From the NCBI RefSeq assembly GCF_012033695.1, contig NZ_JAAVJI010000003.1, forward strand, positions 124,001 to 188,000: a stretch of 64,000 nt of DNA, in the 5' to 3' direction. The position numbers and the translations under genes are program-made. Source of the stretch: Pseudomonas quercus (lineage in GTDB: Bacteria > Pseudomonadota > Gammaproteobacteria > Pseudomonadales > Pseudomonadaceae). Shown piece after piece: positions 18,023 to 31,081 of this stretch; position 1 is the first letter of the stretch; each line of letters opens with the position of its first letter. The notes under the pieces were generated by a model. That model saw only the letters and a list, made by a program, of their open reading frames with translations. It did no database searches and was not told the DNA's origin.

Positions 18023-19596
18023 TGACAGCACAGGCACGAAGGCTTCCTGTCGCAACACCGCTACGTAATAGCCGCACCCGGCGCCCTTCTGCCTGGCTTG
18101 TTGCGCCTGTGCTGCTACTGGTGGGCCTGAGCCTGCTGCCTTTGGCCTATGTCACCCTTCGCACTGCACAGGCCGGGTGGCACGATATTTCCCGCTTGCT
18201 GCTACGCCCCTATGTCTATGGGCTACTGGCCAATACCCTTACGTTATTGGCCGGTGTCACTGTGGCCTGCGCCATCGTGGGCACACTGCTGGCATGGCTG
18301 CTGGAACGCACCAACCTAAGGGGCCGACGCATATGGGGCGTATTGCTCTGCCTGCCCTTTGCGGTGCCGTCTTTTGTATCAAGCTTCACGTGGGTATCGC
18401 TCAGCTCTGGCTTCGAAGGCTTGGGCGGTGCCATTTTAATCATGAGCCTGTCCAAGTATCCGTTGGTCTTTCTGCCCGTAGCCGCTACGTTGCGCAACCT
18501 GGACCACGCCCTTGAGGAGTCGGCCCGGCTGCTGGGTGCCAGCCGCCGCCGGCTGTTCTTCAGCGTTACCCTGCCACTGCTGTGGCCTGCCATCCTGGCT
18601 GGGAGCCTATTGATCGCCCTGCACATGCTGGTGGAATTCGGCGCCCTGTCGATCCTCAACGTACGCACCTTTACTACCGCGATTTACCAGCAGTTCGAAC
18701 TCGAATTCAGCAACGTCAATGCCGCTATGCTTTCGGCCGTACTGCTGATGCTGTGCCTGGCTTTTCTATGGCTGGAGCTCAAGGCACGCGGTCGCGCGCG
18801 CCATGTGCGTACAGGGCAAGGGGTAGCACGCCGGGCGCCGCCCCTGCCGCTGCCAGGGTGGGCAATACCACTGGCACAGGGCTTTTGTGTACTGCTGGCG
18901 GTACTAGGCAGTGGCGTACCCTTGGTAATGCTGGGGTATTGGCTGGTAGAGGGCAGTTCCGCTGCCTTCCCTGTCATGGCAATCGGCAAGGCGTTACTGT
19001 CCTCGCTTGGCTTGTCCCTGGCTGGCGCGGCTGTTTCCTTGATACTGGCGTTACCGGTAGGGTTGCTAGTGGTACGGTATCGTGGCGTGCTTGCCATTTG
19101 GGCGGAACGGCTTCCCTACCTTCTACATGCGCTGCCAGGGCTGGTTATCGCGCTGACTCTGGTGTATTTCGCCTTGCACTACGTTCCTGCGCTTTACCAG
19201 ACCACAGGCCTGCTGGTGCTGGCTTATGCATTGCTCTTTCTACCCCTGGCGCAAGGGCCTGTGCGCACCGCACTTACCAAGGCCGCACCCCAACTGGAAG
19301 AGGCTGCGCGAACGCTGGGTGCAAGCGCGTTCAAAGCGTTTTGCAAAGTGACCCTGCCCATCATTTTCCCAGCGCTGGCAGCAGCGTTTGCCTTGGTGTT
19401 TCTCGATGCCATGAAGGAGCTCACAGCCACGCTGCTGCTGAGCCCCACCGGAACAACAACCCTGGCCACCGAAGTGTGGGCGCATACCTCGAACATGGAG
19501 TTCGCCGCCGCAGCGCCTTTCGCAGCATTGCTGATCCTGGTTTCTGGGTTGCCGGTGTACCTGCTAACGACCCGGATGTACCTGAACCGGCGGTAG
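18022..19596 (+). CDS. fbpB: Iron(III) ABC transporter permease (FbpB/HitB type)
   Basis: A 524-residue fused permease with two binding-protein-dependent transport domains, about 12 membrane segments in total. Each half has the EAA loop that contacts the ATPase: EESARLLGASRRRLFFSVTLP in the first half and EEAARTLGASAFKAFCKVTLP in the second. This is the standard FbpB architecture. It forms the inner-membrane channel for iron delivered by the preceding binding protein. No ATPase gene follows: a terminator and the convergent purA come next, so the ATP-binding subunit must be encoded elsewhere. Confidence 0.9.
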   Translation: MTAQARRLPVATPLRNSRTRRPSAWLVAPVLLLVGLSLLPLAYVTLRTAQAGWHDISRLLLRPYVYGLLANTLTLLAGVTVACAIVGTLLAWLLERTNLRGRRIWGVLLCLPFAVPSFVSSFTWVSLSSGFEGLGGAILIMSLSKYPLVFLPVAATLRNLDHALEESARLLGASRRRLFFSVTLPLLWPAILAGSLLIALHMLVEFGALSILNVRTFTTAIYQQFELEFSNVNAAMLSAVLLMLCLAFLWLELKARGRARHVRTGQGVARRAPPLPLPGWAIPLAQGFCVLLAVLGSGVPLVMLGYWLVEGSSAAFPVMAIGKALLSSLGLSLAGAAVSLILALPVGLLVVRYRGVLAIWAERLPYLLHALPGLVIALTLVYFALHYVPALYQTTGLLVLAYALLFLPLAQGPVRTALTKAAPQLEEAARTLGASAFKAFCKVTLPIIFPALAAAFALVFLDAMKELTATLLLSPTGTTTLATEVWAHTSNMEFAAAAPFAALLILVSGLPVYLLTTRMYLNRR

Positions 19597-19651
19597 CGGG
19601 TGGCCATGGGTGTTTTCAGCAAGGCCCGTGCCGAATACCAGGCCAGAAACA

Positions 19652-19680
19652 CAAAAGGCCCCTTCAGGGGCCCTTTGCTT
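19652..19680. terminator. Bidirectional terminator between fbpB and purA
   Basis: AAAAGGCCCC-ttca-GGGGCCCTTT: a strong stem flanked by A and T runs, able to work on both strands between two convergent genes. Confidence 0.8.
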
Positions 19681-19694
19681 TACCTACCAATGGC

Positions 19695-22227
<2,533 letters not shown>

Positions 22228-22387
22228 TACCCCTTCCCCTTCGTTCCGGGCGGAGGGCCATATCGGCCCGTCCTTGAGTGAAGCAGATACTGCCGCGCAG
22301 GCGCGAAAACCATAGCGCTTGCCGCGCCACGGGGCAGTGTCCTCGAAAAACTGCTGGGCCTGACACGGCCCATGACCGTGCAGACGC

Positions 22388-22411
22388 AAAAAAGCCGGGA
22401 ATTTCCCGGCT
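22388..22411 (-). terminator. Intrinsic terminator after hflC
   Basis: On the minus strand AGCCGGGA/TCCCGGCT forms an 8-bp stem with a 3-base loop, followed by six T (plus-strand A run 22388-22393). It ends the long nnrD-to-hflC unit before hisZ. Confidence 0.88.
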
Positions 22412-22500
22412 GCCGCATCATACACAGGTTTGGCTGGGGGATCACCCCGCCAGCCGTACAACCTGCCGGGCGGGGCTCATTCCTGCAACACTTGCCCTGT

Positions 22501-23370
22501 TTACGGCTTTGCCCGCTCCATGAAGCGGAAGAAGTCGCTGCTCGGGTCCAGCACTAGCACGTCGTCCTTGCCAGAGAAGCCCTGCTTGTAGGCTTGCAGG
22601 CTGCGATAGAACGCATAGAAGTCAGGATCCTGCGTGTAGGCTTTGGCATAGATGGCTGCCGCCTGAGCATCACCGTCGCCTCGGGTTTCCTCGGACTCAC
22701 GATAGGCCTCGGCCAGCAATACGCGCCGTTGGCGGTCTGCATCGGCACGGATACCCTCGGCCAGTTCATTACCCTTGGCGCGATGCTCGCGAGCCTCGCG
22801 TTCCCGCTCGGTACTCATGCGCTCGAACACGCTACGGTTCACTTCCTTGGGTAGGTCGATGGTTTTGACCCTGACATCTACCACCTCGATACCCAACTCC
22901 TGGTCGGCCATGCGATTGAGCGATGCCGTGATGTCAGCCATCAGGGCGTCGCGCTCACCGGAGACCACCTCATGAAGCGTGCGCTTGCCGAACTGGTCCC
23001 GCAGGCCTGATTCCAGGCGACGCGAAAGGCGCTCATCGGCTGTAGCCTTCAAGCCAGCGGTCGCTGTGTAGAAGCGATCTGCGTCCTTGACACGCCATTT
23101 GGCGTAGGCATCGACCATTACAGCTTTTTTCTCAAGCGTGAGGAAACGCTGGGTAGGCGCGTCCAAGGTCATCAGGCGGGCGTCGAAGCGACGTACCTGG
23201 TTCATGTAAGGGATTTTCATGTGCAGGCCTGGCTGCACATCAGCCTCTACCACACGGCCGAACCGCAGCAGTACGGCACGCTCGGTTTGGGACACGATGT
23301 AGAAACTGTTCCATAGCGCTACCACGGCAACCACACCGACGATAAGCGCGATTACGGATCTATTGCCCAT
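22501..23370 (-). CDS. hflC: Protease modulator HflC
   Basis: A 289-residue SPFH/prohibitin-family protein with an N-terminal membrane anchor (VIALIVGVVAVVALWNSFYIV), the SPFH domain (ERAVLLRFGRVVEADVQPGLHMKIP) and a coiled-coil part (EREREAREHRAKGNELAEGIRADADRQ, shown as a charged heptad-like stretch). HflC pairs with HflK as a large periplasmic-side cage around the FtsH protease. Its ATG overlaps the hflK stop by one base (TGATG). Confidence 0.96.
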   Translation of the reverse strand: MGNRSVIALIVGVVAVVALWNSFYIVSQTERAVLLRFGRVVEADVQPGLHMKIPYMNQVRRFDARLMTLDAPTQRFLTLEKKAVMVDAYAKWRVKDADRFYTATAGLKATADERLSRRLESGLRDQFGKRTLHEVVSGERDALMADITASLNRMADQELGIEVVDVRVKTIDLPKEVNRSVFERMSTEREREAREHRAKGNELAEGIRADADRQRRVLLAEAYRESEETRGDGDAQAAAIYAKAYTQDPDFYAFYRSLQAYKQGFSGKDDVLVLDPSSDFFRFMERAKP

Positions 23371-24533
23371 CAGCGGCTCTCCCTGGTACGCAATTCTCGC
23401 TGCTGCTGTTGCAGGTCCCCGGCGCTACGGCCGGCTGAATCCGAAGGCGGGTTCACGGAAGGCTGCGCAGGTGTGGAGGTGCGGCCTTTATCCATCAGCT
23501 TGTCCAGCGGCAGGTAAAGCATGTTGTTCTGGCCTTTGCCTGATACCAGTACCTTGCTGGTATTGCTGTAGACCTCCTGCATGGTTTCCAGATAGAGGCG
23601 TTCACGGGTGACATCAGGTGCCTTGCGATACTCGCCCAACAGCTTGCTGAACCGATCGGCCTCACCCTTGGCGCGAGAAACGACTTCGTCTCGGTAGCCA
23701 TTGGCGTCTTCGATGATGCGCTGGGCCTGGCCACGGGCTTCCGGCACAACGCCATTGGCATAGGTTTCAGCCTGGTTGCGCGCACGTTGTTCGTCCTCAC
23801 GGGCACGAATAACGTCGTCGAACGCTTCCTGAACCTCACGGGGGGCGGCTGCGCTTTGCACGTTCACCTGGGTAACACTGATACCGGTACGGTAGGTGTC
23901 CATGAAGCGCTGCAGGCGGTCCTTGATTTCACCGGCCATCTGTACACGACCTTCAGTCAGCACCTGATCCATGGCCGTTGAGCCCACTACATGGCGCAAG
24001 GCGCTGTCGGTCGCATGCTGGAGGCTGACTTCAGGTTGGTCGACGTTGAGCACGAAGTCACGCAGGTTCACGATCTTGTACTGAACCGTCAGGGGTACTT
24101 CAACGATGTTCTCGTCTTCGGTGAGCATCTGGCCCTGCTTGCTATAGGCGCGCTCACGGGTGACGTTCTCGAGGTACTTGCGATCGAAGGGCGGGAAGTA
24201 GATGTTCAGGCCTGGCCCTACGGTTTCATGGTATTTGCCGAACCGAAGAATGACGGCCTGCTCCTGCTCATCCACCACGTAGACCGCGCTGTATAGCCAG
24301 ATAGCCGCCAGGACGGCCAGGCCGATGCCTAACAGGCCGAGGCCACCGCCTTTTGAACCTGAAGGCTCGCTGCCTCGACGCTTGCCGCCACCGAAGAGCC
24401 CATTGAGGCTTTCCTGCAGCTTGCGAAAGGCCTCGTCCAGATCTGGTGGCCCCTTGCGATCGCCGCCGCCTTTGCGGCCGCCCCAAGGGTCCTGGTTGTT
24501 CGAATTGCCACCACCCGGCTCATTCCAAGCCAT
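23370..24533 (-). CDS. hflK: FtsH protease activity modulator HflK
   Basis: 387 residues from MAWNEPGGGNSNNQDPWGG; GGAGAG precedes this ATG, and another ATG four codons upstream contributes to that site. Order: Gly/Lys-rich cytoplasmic N terminus, one membrane segment (LGLLGIGLAVLAAIWLYSAVY), SPFH domain (DEQEQAVILRFGKY), a coiled coil, and a Gln/Ser-rich C terminus. Partner of HflC in the complex that modulates FtsH. Coupled to hflC. Confidence 0.96.
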   Translation of the reverse strand: MAWNEPGGGNSNNQDPWGGRKGGGDRKGPPDLDEAFRKLQESLNGLFGGGKRRGSEPSGSKGGGLGLLGIGLAVLAAIWLYSAVYVVDEQEQAVILRFGKYHETVGPGLNIYFPPFDRKYLENVTRERAYSKQGQMLTEDENIVEVPLTVQYKIVNLRDFVLNVDQPEVSLQHATDSALRHVVGSTAMDQVLTEGRVQMAGEIKDRLQRFMDTYRTGISVTQVNVQSAAAPREVQEAFDDVIRAREDEQRARNQAETYANGVVPEARGQAQRIIEDANGYRDEVVSRAKGEADRFSKLLGEYRKAPDVTRERLYLETMQEVYSNTSKVLVSGKGQNNMLYLPLDKLMDKGRTSTPAQPSVNPPSDSAGRSAGDLQQQQRELRTRESR

Positions 24534-24629
24534 AGCGCTCTCCATCAGATAAAGCTAAGACGCACCCGCGGCGCGTCGGCCAATGCTACAGAATGCAAGC
24601 CTTCCCCACCAAACCTGTGCGGTAAGCTT

Positions 24630-25931
24630 TTATTGCAAAGTGTGTTCCCGAAGGAAATCCGGCGGCTGCAACCCTTCCCGGCTGACAAGGCGATTAAGCT
24701 CTCCCCGCGGCAGGCGAATGTCCAGCAAGCTCGCACCACTTTCGTCGTGGGCTTCGCTTTGCACAGCGTGGGCAGCAAAAAACTGTGCACGTAACCTACC
24801 TAATGCCTGTGGCAGCCGTAAGGTACCGATGAACATATCTTCGCCCAGCAACTCCGAAATGGCCTGGCCTACCAGTTCCAGACCGCTGCCGTCGCGTGCC
24901 GATACCCACACGCGTTGCGGCTTGCCGTCCTCCCCGCGCTGTATATGAGGTTCTACCGCTTCCAGCAGGTCGATCTTGTTGTACACCTCCAGAATCGGAA
25001 GGCCTTGGGCGCCAATTTCCGTCAGAACGGCCATCACTTGTTCTATCTGGGCCATACGCTCCGGTTCGTGGGCGTCTATCACATGCAGCAACAGATCGGA
25101 ACTGGCGGACTCTTCGAGCGTGGCGCGGAATGCCTCGACCAGTTTGTGAGGCAGGTGACGAATAAAGCCTACGGTATCGGCCAGTACTACCGGGCCTATG
25201 TCTGCCAGTTCCAGGCGACGCAGGGTTGGGTCCAGCGTGGCGAACAGCTGGTCCGCCGCATAAACGTCCGATTCGGTAATGGCATTGAACAGGGTAGACT
25301 TGCCGGCGTTGGTATAGCCCACCAATGAAACTGAAGGGATATCTGCCCGCTTGCGCCCGCGCCGCGCTTGCTCGCGCTGGCTGCGTACTTTTTCCAGGCG
25401 GGCCTTGATCTGGCGCAACCGTACCCGTAGCAGGCGACGGTCGGTTTCAAGCTGGGTTTCACCAGGGCCACGCAGGCCGATCCCGCCTTTCTGGCGCTCA
25501 AGGTGTGTCCACCCACGTACCAACCGCGTGCTCATGTGTTCAAGCTGAGCCAGTTCGACCTGCAGTTTGCCTTCATGGGTACGCGCGCGTTGGGCGAAGA
25601 TGTCGAGAATAAGGCCTGTGCGATCCAGCACGCGGCACTCGAACGCACGTTCGAGGTTGCGCTCCTGACTGGGGGTCAGGGTGTGATTGAAAATGACCAG
25701 GTCTGCTTCGCCGGTTTTCACCTGCTCACGCAACTCATCGACCTTGCCAGTGCCAATCAGGTATTTAGCCGTCGGCTGGTGCCGCGAAACGCTTACGAAA
25801 GCAACCGTTTCTGCACCGGCCGAGGCTGCCAGCTCCTGAAACTCCTGCGGGTCTTCACGCGCCTCAGGGGCTTGTCCATCCAGATGAACGAGAATGGCCC
25901 GTTCACCACCACCGTGGCGCTCAAAGAACAA
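24630..25931 (-). CDS. hflX: GTPase HflX
   Basis: A 433-residue GTPase with the HflX N-terminal domain (ATP-dependent helicase-like part, AGAETVAFV...KYLIGTGKVDEL), a linker helix pair with GGIGLRGPGETQLE, and a G domain with GYTNAGKSTLFN (G1), DTVGFI (G3) and NKID (G4). It rescues and splits stalled ribosomes under stress. The start is a TTG (TTG-TTC-TTT, MFFERHGGG) with AGGAG six bases upstream. It follows hfq by 17 bases in the usual hfq-hflX-hflK-hflC order. Confidence 0.96.
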   Translation of the reverse strand: MFFERHGGGERAILVHLDGQAPEAREDPQEFQELAASAGAETVAFVSVSRHQPTAKYLIGTGKVDELREQVKTGEADLVIFNHTLTPSQERNLERAFECRVLDRTGLILDIFAQRARTHEGKLQVELAQLEHMSTRLVRGWTHLERQKGGIGLRGPGETQLETDRRLLRVRLRQIKARLEKVRSQREQARRGRKRADIPSVSLVGYTNAGKSTLFNAITESDVYAADQLFATLDPTLRRLELADIGPVVLADTVGFIRHLPHKLVEAFRATLEESASSDLLLHVIDAHEPERMAQIEQVMAVLTEIGAQGLPILEVYNKIDLLEAVEPHIQRGEDGKPQRVWVSARDGSGLELVGQAISELLGEDMFIGTLRLPQALGRLRAQFFAAHAVQSEAHDESGASLLDIRLPRGELNRLVSREGLQPPDFLREHTLQ

Positions 25932-25948
25932 AGGAGTCTCCTGTCAGG

Positions 25949-26209
25949 TCAGGCGTTGCCGGGCTCGGCATCAGCGTGTTCGGTGTCACCGGCGCTAGGC
26001 AGGCGAATGGGGCGAACAGGTACTACGGTAGAAATGGCATGCTTGTACACCATCTGGCTGACGGTGTTTTTGAGCAGGATCACGAACTGGTCGAACGACT
26101 CAATAGTGCCTTGCAGCTTGATACCATTTACGAGGTAGATCGAAACCCCCACTTTTTCTTTACGCAATGTGTTCAAGTAAGGGTCTTGTAGCGAATGCCC
26201 TTTTGACAT
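25949..26209 (-). CDS. hfq: RNA chaperone Hfq
   Basis: An 86-residue Sm-like protein starting [22 protein letters not shown], with Sm1 ([20 protein letters not shown]) and Sm2 ([11 protein letters not shown]) and a short C-terminal tail. It forms a hexamer that pairs small RNAs with mRNAs and, with Crc, represses catabolic mRNAs in Pseudomonas. AAAGGAG precedes the ATG. Lies 86 bases after miaA in the conserved operon. Confidence 0.98.
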   Translation of the reverse strand: MSKGHSLQDPYLNTLRKEKVGVSIYLVNGIKLQGTIESFDQFVILLKNTVSQMVYKHAISTVVPVRPIRLPSAGDTEHADAEPGNA

Positions 26210-26295
26210 GTGCCGCACTCCTTTAAGGATCAATAAATAGACTTCAAAAATAGTTGCTGACCGGCTTTTCCCAAGGATAGACGGCAATGCGTGGC

Positions 26296-27267
26296 TCAGC
26301 CCAATATGGAGATCGAGCCAAGGTATTTCAAGGACTGCGTCAGATTGTCGCAAGCAAGGCTGTCGAGCCAGTGCAGGTCTTTCCAGCCGCGCAGCCAGGT
26401 GAACTGCCGCTTGGCCAGCTGGCGCGTGGCAATGATGCCGCGCGCTTTCATGTCAACGGCCGTTAGCTTGCCGTCCAGATGATCCCACACTTGCCGATAC
26501 CCAACTGCCCTGATCGAAGGCAAACCTGCGTGCAGGTCTTCTCTGCTCCACAACGCTCTGACCTCGTCAATGAAACCCTGTTCCAACATTGAGTCGAACC
26601 GCTGGGCAATGCGCGTATGCAGCAGCGACCGATCGGTTGGCGCAATGGCCAGACAGGCGACAGTATAGGGGAACACAGCCGACGCCGATGCGCCTGTTGC
26701 ACCATTTTCAGCCATTTGCCGAGTATGTAGCTCGGTCATGCTGACGCCGCTGGCGCGATACACTTCCAGCGCCCGGATAATCCGCTGTGGGTCATTGGGG
26801 TGGATGCGCGCGGCTGACACCGGATCTACACGCTCAAGCTCTGCATGCAGCTGCTTTAGGCCCTCGGCTGCCAACTGGGCTTCCAGTACCTGGCGAATGG
26901 CCGGATCGTTGCCTGGCATGTCTGCCAAGCCTTCGAGCAGCGCCTTGAAATACAGCATGGTGCCGCCCACCAGCAGCGGAATACGCCCCCGTGCAGTGGT
27001 TTGGGCCATGGCCTGCAAGGCATCACGGCGAAACTCAGCGGCAGAGTAGCTCTGGGCAGGGTCCAGAATGTCCACCAGTTGGTGCGGAAACTCCGCCAGC
27101 AAGGCTTTGGAGGGCTTGGCTGTACCGATGTCCATGCCCTTGTAAACGAGGGCCGAGTCTACGCTGATCAGGTCGCAAGGCAGCACCCTGGCCAGCTCAA
27201 GGGCAAGGTCGGTCTTGCCGGAAGCCGTGGGCCCCATCAGAAAGATGGCAGGTGGCAAAGGTGTCAT
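26296..27267 (-). CDS. miaA: tRNA dimethylallyltransferase MiaA
   Basis: 323 residues from [23 protein letters not shown]-loop GPTASGKT, the substrate-binding [16 protein letters not shown], and [17 protein letters not shown] are standard for the family. It transfers the dimethylallyl group to A37 of tRNAs reading UNN codons. The ATG overlaps the mutL stop by one base; an upstream in-frame extension of 25 residues lies inside mutL and is rejected. Confidence 0.97.
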   Translation of the reverse strand: MTPLPPAIFLMGPTASGKTDLALELARVLPCDLISVDSALVYKGMDIGTAKPSKALLAEFPHQLVDILDPAQSYSAAEFRRDALQAMAQTTARGRIPLLVGGTMLYFKALLEGLADMPGNDPAIRQVLEAQLAAEGLKQLHAELERVDPVSAARIHPNDPQRIIRALEVYRASGVSMTELHTRQMAENGATGASASAVFPYTVACLAIAPTDRSLLHTRIAQRFDSMLEQGFIDEVRALWSREDLHAGLPSIRAVGYRQVWDHLDGKLTAVDMKARGIIATRQLAKRQFTWLRGWKDLHWLDSLACDNLTQSLKYLGSISILG

Positions 27268-29186
27268 CAGCGGCCCCGCAGGAACAGTTTGTCGAGCTCG
27301 TCTACGCCCAATTGGGTCCAGGTCGGCCGGCCATGGTTGCATTGGCCGCTGCGCTCGGTGACCTCCATGTCCCGAAGCAGCGCGTTCATTTCCGGCACAG
27401 CCAGGCGGCGGTTGGCCCGCACTGCACCGTGGCAGGCCATGGTACCGAGCAGTTCATTAATATGCGCCTGGATACGGTCACTGGTGCCGTACTCCATCAG
27501 GTCGGCCAATACATCGGCCACCAGGCGGTTGGCTTCGGCCTGTTTCAGTAGGGCTGGAATCTGCCGGATCGCCAGGGTTTCCGGCCCCAGACGCTGCAGC
27601 TCGAAACCCAGCCGCGAGAACCAGGCCACATGCTCTTCAGCACAATCCGCTTCACGCTGGCTCAGCGCCAGGGACTCGGGCACCAGCAACGGCTGGCCAC
27701 TAAGCCCCTCTGTGGCCATGGCGACCTTCAGGCGTTCGTACATGATGCGTTCATGGGCCGCGTGCATGTCCACCAGCACCAGGCCATGGGCATTTTCGGC
27801 CAGGATATAGATGCCTTTCAGCTGAGCCAGCGCAAAGCCCAAGGGTGGTATTTCGCCCTGTTGCTCTGGTAGAGGTGAAGGGGATGGAGCAGCCTCGCTT
27901 TGCGCCAAGGGTGCGAAGAAGGCACGGTACACCCCCCCTGCTTCAGCCAATGGAATCGCTGGTGGCCGGCGCTCGGCGTTGCCGCTGTAGCCCCCGGAGC
28001 TGCCACCGCCGCCATGGCCATAGGTGGCCTGGGGCTGGAAGGGTGTCGATTGGGCCGGGCGGGCCGCCAACGTCATTTCACCTTGGGGGCCAAACTCTCC
28101 GGCTTCAGCCCCGGTGGGGCGAGCCTCGGTTGGCGTACCTGCCGGTGCGGCAGCCAGCTGGTCTTCAGGCCGCACTTCAGCCAAGGCACGGTGCAGGGTG
28201 CCGTAGAGGAAATCGTGCACCATGCGGCCATCACGGAACCGTACTTCGTGCTTGGTAGGGTGAACGTTCACGTCCACCACGGCTGGGTCTACCTCAAGAA
28301 ACAGCACGAACGTAGGGTGGCGACCGTTGAACAGGACATCGCGGTAGGCCTGGCGAACCGCATGTGCAACCAGCTTGTCGCGCACTACCCGGCCGTTCAC
28401 AAAGAAATACTGCATGTCAGCCTGGCTGCGTGAGAATGTGGGCAGGCCTACCCAACCCCACAGCCGCACGCCGCTGCGCTCCACGTCGATGGGCATGGCC
28501 TGCTCCAGAAAACCAGGCCCGCAGATAGCCCCTACGCGCCGTGCTCGCATGGCTTCGTCAGGCGCCTCGTGTAGGCTAAGCACACTCTTGCCGTTGTGCC
28601 GCAGGTGGAAGGCCACATCAAAACGCGCCAGGGCCAGGCGGCGAATCACTTCCTGCAGGTGATCGAATTCGGTTTTTTCGCTCTTGAGAAACTTGCGCCG
28701 GGCAGGCGTGTTGAAAAACAGGTCCCGCACTTCCACCGAAGTGCCCACCGGATGGGCCGCCGGTTGAACCCGGGGTTCCATGTCCCGGCCTTCGGTTTCC
28801 ACCTGCCAGGCCTGCTCAGCATCGACCGTACGGGACGTAAGCACCAAACGGGCAACCGAGCTGATGGAAGCCAGGGCTTCACCGCGAAAGCCCAGGCTCA
28901 TGACGCGCTCCAGGTCTTCAAGGTCCCGGATCTTGCTGGTGGCATGGCGGGCCAGTGCCAGCGGCAGGTCATCAGAGGCAATACCGGAACCGTCATCGCG
29001 TACTTTCAACAGCTTCACGCCGCCCTGCTCTACCTCGATATCGATACGGCGTGCACCGGAGTCCAGGCTGTTTTCCAGCAGCTCCTTGATTACCGATGCC
29101 GGGCGCTCCACCACCTCACCCGCAGCAATCTGGTTGGCCAGCCTGGGGCTCAGCAGCTCGATGCGTGATGTAAGAACGGTAGTCAT
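27267..29186 (-). CDS. mutL: DNA mismatch repair protein MutL
   Basis: A 639-residue GHKL ATPase. The N-terminal domain has [32 protein letters not shown] and [12 protein letters not shown]; a variable Pro/Gly/Ser-rich linker (~340-450) leads to a C-terminal dimerisation domain ([27 protein letters not shown]). It couples MutS to downstream repair steps. The ATG overlaps the amiB stop by ATGA and its own stop overlaps miaA. Confidence 0.97.
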   Translation of the reverse strand: MTTVLTSRIELLSPRLANQIAAGEVVERPASVIKELLENSLDSGARRIDIEVEQGGVKLLKVRDDGSGIASDDLPLALARHATSKIRDLEDLERVMSLGFRGEALASISSVARLVLTSRTVDAEQAWQVETEGRDMEPRVQPAAHPVGTSVEVRDLFFNTPARRKFLKSEKTEFDHLQEVIRRLALARFDVAFHLRHNGKSVLSLHEAPDEAMRARRVGAICGPGFLEQAMPIDVERSGVRLWGWVGLPTFSRSQADMQYFFVNGRVVRDKLVAHAVRQAYRDVLFNGRHPTFVLFLEVDPAVVDVNVHPTKHEVRFRDGRMVHDFLYGTLHRALAEVRPEDQLAAAPAGTPTEARPTGAEAGEFGPQGEMTLAARPAQSTPFQPQATYGHGGGGSSGGYSGNAERRPPAIPLAEAGGVYRAFFAPLAQSEAAPSPSPLPEQQGEIPPLGFALAQLKGIYILAENAHGLVLVDMHAAHERIMYERLKVAMATEGLSGQPLLVPESLALSQREADCAEEHVAWFSRLGFELQRLGPETLAIRQIPALLKQAEANRLVADVLADLMEYGTSDRIQAHINELLGTMACHGAVRANRRLAVPEMNALLRDMEVTERSGQCNHGRPTWTQLGVDELDKLFLRGR

Positions 29187-30595
29187 GGCTGGGACGCTAC
29201 AGGGGCAGAAGGAATGGTCAGCAGTTGCCCGATTTTCAAGGCATCGCTTTTCAGGTCATTGGCACTGCGCAGGGCACTTACCGACACCTGATAGCGCGTG
29301 GCAAGCATAGGCAGCGTCTCGCCACTGCGGACGGTGTGCTCACTGGCCTGCCGGGCCAATTTGCCGGAATCCCTGAGCCAGGCGATGTAAGTGCCAGGCG
29401 GCGGATTCTGCTCGAAGAACTGCTTCACACCTGCCCGAATGGAACGTGCCAACGCCTGCTGATGCGCGGCAGAGCGCAGCTTGCTGGATTCACCCGAGTT
29501 CGAGATGAAGCCTGTTTCCACAAGAATCGAAGGGATGTCCGGGGACTTGAGCACCATGAAGGCGGCCTGCTCGACTCGGTTCTTGTGCAGGGTCGTCACC
29601 CGGCCGATATTGCTCAGCACCTTCTGCCCTACGTTAAGGCTGGAGCTGAGCGATGCGGTCATGGATAGGTCCAGCAGCACACCGGCCAGCATGCGGTCCT
29701 TGTCGTCCAGGCTCACATTGCCGGCGCCTCCGATCAGGTCGGAACGGTTTTCACTGTCCGCCAGCCAGCGGGCCGTTTCCGACGTTGCGCCCCGCTCGGA
29801 CAAGGCAAATACCGACGCACCGTAGGCCGCCGAGGACGGGGCCGCGTCGGCGTGAATCGAGACGAACAGGTCAGCGCCTTTCTTGCGGGCGATTTCGGTA
29901 CGGCCCCGCAGAGGAATGAAGTAGTCCCCGGTACGGGTAAGTTCTGCCCGGAAGCCTTTTTCCTGGTTGATCTGGCGCTGCAGCTCCTTGGCGATGGCCA
30001 GCACTACGTCTTTCTCATGCTCACCCCGCGAACCGGACGCGCCGGGGTCTTCGCCACCGTGGCCGGCGTCGATGGCAATGATGATGTCACGCTTGCCATT
30101 GGGTACCGGCGCCAGCTTGATCTCGGGCTTGGCTGGGCTAACGGGCACGGCTGGCGTAGTGGCCAGCGTAGGTGGCGGCGCCTCTGGCTCGGCATCGGCC
30201 GGGGTGTCATACAGGTCCACTACCAGGCGGTTGCCATACTGGGCGTTTGGCGCCAGGGTGAAGCTTTTAGGCGTGAGCGGTTTTTTCAGGTCGATCACTA
30301 CCCGCAGATCGGTCGGCGTACGCTGCGCGGAGCGTACATCTCCAATAGGCGTATTAGCCGTGGAGACCTTCAACGGCGCGCCCAAGGTCGCACCATTGAT
30401 GTCAATCACCAGGCGATCTGGGGCCGTCAGCGTGAACACGCTGTGCTCCACAGGGCCGGACAGGTCGAACACCAGGCGGGTGTTATCGGGAGCTCGCCAC
30501 AGTCGCATGCTTTTGACTTGTGTGACGGCCATGGCGTCGACCGCGAATACCGTAAGCCAGAGTCCCACGACGGCGATCAGCGCGCGAATGCGCAT
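29183..30595 (-). CDS. amiB: N-acetylmuramoyl-L-alanine amidase AmiB
   Basis: A 470-residue periplasmic enzyme: signal peptide ([19 protein letters not shown]), AMIN domain (~25-130), a Pro/Ala-rich linker, an Amidase_3 catalytic domain with [16 protein letters not shown] and the zinc-binding His/Glu sites including SIHADAAP and VETGFISN, and a C-terminal LysM domain ([19 protein letters not shown]). It cleaves septal peptidoglycan during cell separation. It is part of the tsaE-amiB-mutL-miaA run that is common in gamma-proteobacteria. Confidence 0.96.
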   Translation of the reverse strand: MRIRALIAVVGLWLTVFAVDAMAVTQVKSMRLWRAPDNTRLVFDLSGPVEHSVFTLTAPDRLVIDINGATLGAPLKVSTANTPIGDVRSAQRTPTDLRVVIDLKKPLTPKSFTLAPNAQYGNRLVVDLYDTPADAEPEAPPPTLATTPAVPVSPAKPEIKLAPVPNGKRDIIIAIDAGHGGEDPGASGSRGEHEKDVVLAIAKELQRQINQEKGFRAELTRTGDYFIPLRGRTEIARKKGADLFVSIHADAAPSSAAYGASVFALSERGATSETARWLADSENRSDLIGGAGNVSLDDKDRMLAGVLLDLSMTASLSSSLNVGQKVLSNIGRVTTLHKNRVEQAAFMVLKSPDIPSILVETGFISNSGESSKLRSAAHQQALARSIRAGVKQFFEQNPPPGTYIAWLRDSGKLARQASEHTVRSGETLPMLATRYQVSVSALRSANDLKSDALKIGQLLTIPSAPVASQP

Positions 30596-30610
30596 ATGTT
30601 CCCTACCCCT

Positions 30611-31081
30611 TCATTGAATAACCGGCGCAAGTGCGCCCAACCACGTTTCACCCAACGAACTGCTGGCGTGCAATTCGAGACGGCGCCCTTGTTCTTGGGC
30701 GCTTATGGTAATGGTCAGGTCTGGCTTTGGCAAAACGCCCTCGCCCTTGCCTGGCCACTCCACGAGGCACAGTGCATGGCCGTCGAAGTAATCACGGACA
30801 CCCATGAACTCCAGCTCTTCGGGGTCTGCCAAACGGTAGAGGTCGAAGTGATAAAGGGCTACATCGCCTAGCTCGTAAGGCTCGACCAAGGTAAAGGTGG
30901 GGCTTTTGACAGCGCCCATGTGCCCGAAACCGCGAACGATGCCCCGTGACAAGGTGGTTTTGCCCGCCCCCAGGTCCCCTTCCATGAATACGGTGCCTTT
31001 ACCGCTGGAAACTGCGGCGAGCCTGGCACCCAGGGCAGTCATGGCCGCTTCGTCTGGCATGAATAGCGTCAGGCTTTGCAT
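30611..31081 (-). CDS. tsaE: tRNA threonylcarbamoyladenosine biosynthesis protein TsaE
   Basis: A 156-residue P-loop ATPase: GDLGAGKTTLSRGIVRGFG Walker A region, SPTFTLVEPYE switch and HFDLYRL. It supports the TsaB-TsaD complex that makes t6A37 in tRNAs. Its start lies 13 bases inside the nnrD 3' end, so translation is coupled. Confidence 0.96.
   Translation of the reverse strand: MQSLTLFMPDEAAMTALGARLAAVSSGKGTVFMEGDLGAGKTTLSRGIVRGFGHMGAVKSPTFTLVEPYELGDVALYHFDLYRLADPEELEFMGVRDYFDGHALCLVEWPGKGEGVLPKPDLTITISAQEQGRRLELHASSSLGETWLGALAPVIQ

Noticed and set aside
29183..30871. Plus-strand frames opposite amiB and tsaE
   Set aside because: They are antisense to overlapping operon genes with clear motifs.
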